Source of the DNA: Pseudomonas helmanticensis
Lineage (GTDB): Bacteria; Pseudomonadota; Gammaproteobacteria; Pseudomonadales; Pseudomonadaceae
DNA: 64,000 nt
Direction of reading: 5' to 3'
NCBI RefSeq assembly: GCF_900182985.1
Contig: NZ_FXUY01000002.1
Location: forward strand, 622,501-686,500
Shown: positions 61,878 through 64,000 of the stretch, one piece after another
Layout of the letters: each line of letters opens with the position of its first letter
Numbering within the stretch: position 1 is the first letter of the stretch
Made by a program: the position numbers and the translations under genes
Notes under the pieces: generated by a model
What the model was told of the DNA's origin: nothing
The model's input: the letters and a program-made list of their open reading frames with translations, nothing else
Database searches by the model: none

Positions 61878-62807
61878 ATGACGATGTCGAAGATGCCCGA
61901 TTTTGAAGGATTGGCGATGTTTGCAAAGGTTGCAGAAGAGCGATCTTTTGCAGCTGCTGCGAAAGTTATGGGTGTATCGGTGGCCACGGTCTCTCGGGGC
62001 GTGAGCCGACTTGAAGAGAGATTGGGAGCACGCTTGCTCAATCGTACGTCTCGACAAATGGCACTAACCGAATTCGGACTTAGCATTGCTGAAAGCGCAA
62101 GCCGCCTGTACCGCGAAGCGGAACAAACAGAAGGTATCGCTCGAGAGCTTTCTTCAGTGCCTAGAGGGCTCGTGCGGCTTGCCATTCCTATGACCTTCGG
62201 CGTCCGATGGGTGGCTCCAATCCTCCCTGAATTCCTAAGCGCATATCCCGATGTCTGTATCGATTTACACCTATCAGACGCCGCGGTCGACTTGATCGGC
62301 GAAGGGTTTGACGCAGCGATTCGAATCGCGATCATGCCCGATTCCTCACTAGTAGCACGAAGGCTTTGCCGCGTATCACGCTATCTAGTCGCGTCACCTA
62401 GCTACTTCGAAAAGTATGGGCATCCAGAAACTCCGCAGGACTTGGCGGGTAGAAACTGCCTAGGGTATGCATATAGAGCACAGAGCGACGTATGGCGGCT
62501 GGTCAACGCCTCCGGTGAAGAGGTAAGCATCACCCCTTCTGGGTCATTGCGGGTCACCAATGTTGAAGCTCTAATGCCAGCGGTGCTCGCTGGCATCGCA
62601 ATCGCCGAGTTGCCTGAATTTGTCGCGAGCGAATACCTGCAAGATGGCAGACTCCAGGCGATATTGCCCGAGTGGAGCATGCAGGAGGGCGGCCTTTACT
62701 TTGTCACACCCTCAGCGCGAGCGCGGCCAGCTAAAGTCGATGTCCTGGCTGACTTCCTCGTTAAGAGGCTATCTGATCCAGCATGGCGATGGGAACGTGC
62801 GACCTAG
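61878..62807 (+). CDS. LysR-family regulator divergent from the SDR gene
   Basis: A regulator of about 309 residues: FEGLAMFAKVAEERSFAAAA, KVMGVSVATVSRGVSRLEER and LGARLLNRTSRQMALT. Ligand domain PRGLVRLAIPMTFGVRWVAP in part, GEGFDAAIRIAIMPDSSLVA. This is the AaeR/DhcR-like group that usually controls a divergent oxidoreductase. Start is one of ATG 61878, 61884 or 61893; none has a strong ribosome-binding site. Confidence 0.9.
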   Translation: MTMSKMPDFEGLAMFAKVAEERSFAAAAKVMGVSVATVSRGVSRLEERLGARLLNRTSRQMALTEFGLSIAESASRLYREAEQTEGIARELSSVPRGLVRLAIPMTFGVRWVAPILPEFLSAYPDVCIDLHLSDAAVDLIGEGFDAAIRIAIMPDSSLVARRLCRVSRYLVASPSYFEKYGHPETPQDLAGRNCLGYAYRAQSDVWRLVNASGEEVSITPSGSLRVTNVEALMPAVLAGIAIAELPEFVASEYLQDGRLQAILPEWSMQEGGLYFVTPSARARPAKVDVLADFLVKRLSDPAWRWERAT

Positions 62808-63100
62808 GCTTGGAACGCCCTACCCTGCCTAATCCATTTCCTATTCCAGCACTTCAGTAACCTTCACAGTCCGTTGGCGGGTGATCAACCGATAACAAAC
62901 GCAATGGAGGCTCCATTCTTGCCGAAAATATCCATCGGTATTCCAGCAATCGGTATGACGCGTCACCAATTCTAGTAGTGGTGTACTGCTACCCTTTATT
63001 AGATAGCTCCCCCCAAAAAAACAGTAATCCGCACAAGGTCATTCTTCGAGCGGCTAGGAGGCCATTTCTTTCAATCAGCGCCGACACCTCAGGAGCTTTT

Positions 63101-64000
63101 ATGAAAAGCAAAAACCTACCTGCCGCCATAATTTTCACGTGCTTCTCGGTTGGTGCCGATGCAGCTGACCCCAAAGCACACGGGTTCATTGAGGACAGTC
63201 GAGCGACTGTCAGCTCACGCACCATGTATTACTCAAACGACAATCACGATGGCGGATTCGACCAGCGCGAAGCCGGTACGGCCCTTAATCTAAATTTCGT
63301 ATCGGGCTTTACTGAAGGCACGATTGGTTTTGGCTTGGATCTGGAGTCATCCGTTGCCGTTCACCTGGACGGTGGTAGAGGACATCACCCTGACAATGCC
63401 AACACCTTCTTCCCTAGTGACTCTGACGGGTCTTCCGCCCACTCATGGGACAGAGCGGGCGCAAATGTAAAAGCGCGATGGTCAAAAACAGAGATAGCGG
63501 TGGGTAATATTTTCACGCCTAACCTACCAATATTGACTAATACAGATGCTCGACTCGTGTCTCAGAACTTTGGCGGTGGCGTGATCACGTCCAAAGAATT
63601 CGATGGGCTGACGCTAACCGCCGGTAAATTTGACCAGTCTGCGGGACGAGCAACCAGCAACCCAACGGGGCTGGCGGTTGCGGGCGGCACCAAGGACTCC
63701 AACGATTTTCGTTTCGCCGGTGGTGATTGGAAGGCAACAAAGGACCTGATGTTTCAATACTATTTCGCCAGGCTCGAAAACTATTACAAACAAAATTACT
63801 TGGGTCTGGTTCACGTATTGCCTCTTGGGGCTGATCAGTCGTTTAAGACTGACCTTCGCTATTTTGACAGTAGTTCTGACGGAAAAAACGGTGAGCCCGG
63901 ATACCGTTTCAATAATAACAACGGTTACGCAAGACACCCTGGCGAGGTAGATAACAAAACCTGGAGTGCCATGTTCACCTACACCCTCGGAGGTCATGCG
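63101..64000 (+). CDS. OprD-family outer-membrane porin, truncated by the right window edge
   Basis: The first 300 residues of an OprD-type porin. Signal peptide MKSKNLPAAIIFTCFSVGAD with cleavage near DAA, then GFIEDSRATVSSRTMYYSND in part, SGFTEGTIGFGLDLE, VKARWSKTEIAVGNIFTPNL and alternating beta strands. OprD porins admit specific small carboxylates or peptides. GGAG lies 5-9 bases before ATG 63101. About a third of the protein is missing. No transporter partner is visible before the edge. Confidence 0.92.
   Translation, partial: MKSKNLPAAIIFTCFSVGADAADPKAHGFIEDSRATVSSRTMYYSNDNHDGGFDQREAGTALNLNFVSGFTEGTIGFGLDLESSVAVHLDGGRGHHPDNANTFFPSDSDGSSAHSWDRAGANVKARWSKTEIAVGNIFTPNLPILTNTDARLVSQNFGGGVITSKEFDGLTLTAGKFDQSAGRATSNPTGLAVAGGTKDSNDFRFAGGDWKATKDLMFQYYFARLENYYKQNYLGLVHVLPLGADQSFKTDLRYFDSSSDGKNGEPGYRFNNNNGYARHPGEVDNKTWSAMFTYTLGGHA

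Noticed and set aside
1..64000. tRNA or rRNA genes, CRISPR arrays, insertion sequences and integrases
   Set aside because: I looked for these and saw no tRNA-like folds, regular spacer arrays, transposase or integrase motifs in the window.

Overview
The window looks like a chromosomal accessory region of a Pseudomonas species (fluorescens/putida-like). The evidence is an MvaT-family nucleoid protein, four DUF2790 small secreted proteins (a family largely confined to Pseudomonas), an OprD-family porin at the right edge, a WspR-like diguanylate cyclase, and many LysR regulators sitting divergent to small redox or detoxification genes.

Left part (1-19.7 kb): a left-truncated HNH-type zinc protein, a lytic transglycosylase, an XRE regulator with a perfect palindrome, several orphan small proteins, a clade-3-type catalase, a CFI-box protein, mvaT, a WspR-like diguanylate cyclase whose inhibitory site is not visible, an OhrR-like MarR regulator divergent from a secreted alpha/beta hydrolase, and a complete four-gene His-Xaa-Ser system (hxsDBCA: two radical-SAM enzymes and a His-Ser-Ser repeat target). 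After it come small genes broken by single lesions (16.1-17.4 kb), then an NmrA-type oxidoreductase with its divergent LysR.

Centre (19.8-41.7 kb): a large locus built around repeated cyanate modules. The unit LysR - leader motif - cynS - hairpin - DUF2790 - cynT is present twice in usable form. A third unit has a decayed cynS and lacks cynT. An extra cynT stands alone. Interleaved are a GST, a SLAC1/TehA-type channel, an NTF2-fold protein, an MFS exporter, an acyl-CoA-dehydrogenase-like protein, an LRAT-fold protein and a FixL/FixJ-like two-component set with an extra receiver. The right end has glutaredoxin, a DUF417 membrane protein, glutathione reductase and a CynR-like regulator. Shared upstream sequences tie the modules into apparent regulons. 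The inferred theme is cyanate (or thiocyanate/isothiocyanate-derived electrophile) detoxification coupled to bicarbonate recycling and glutathione redox chemistry.

Right part (41.9-64 kb): a 1170-residue SIR2-family protein resembling defence-associated sirtuins, then a run of redox and detoxification genes with their regulators. These are cytochrome P460, two GSTs, DJ-1/PfpI, two tandem LysRs, an ABM-type monooxygenase divergent from a GlxA-like regulator, two Tat-signal hydrolases, a 975-aa-class wHTH/NB-ARC regulator, an AhpD-like protein divergent from an AraC regulator, a decayed SnoaL-like gene, an NTF2-like protein, an SDR divergent from a LysR, and the start of an OprD porin.

All assignments come from reading translations and motifs. 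No database search was run, so family names are recognition-based and start codons are chosen by ribosome-binding sites and conservation.
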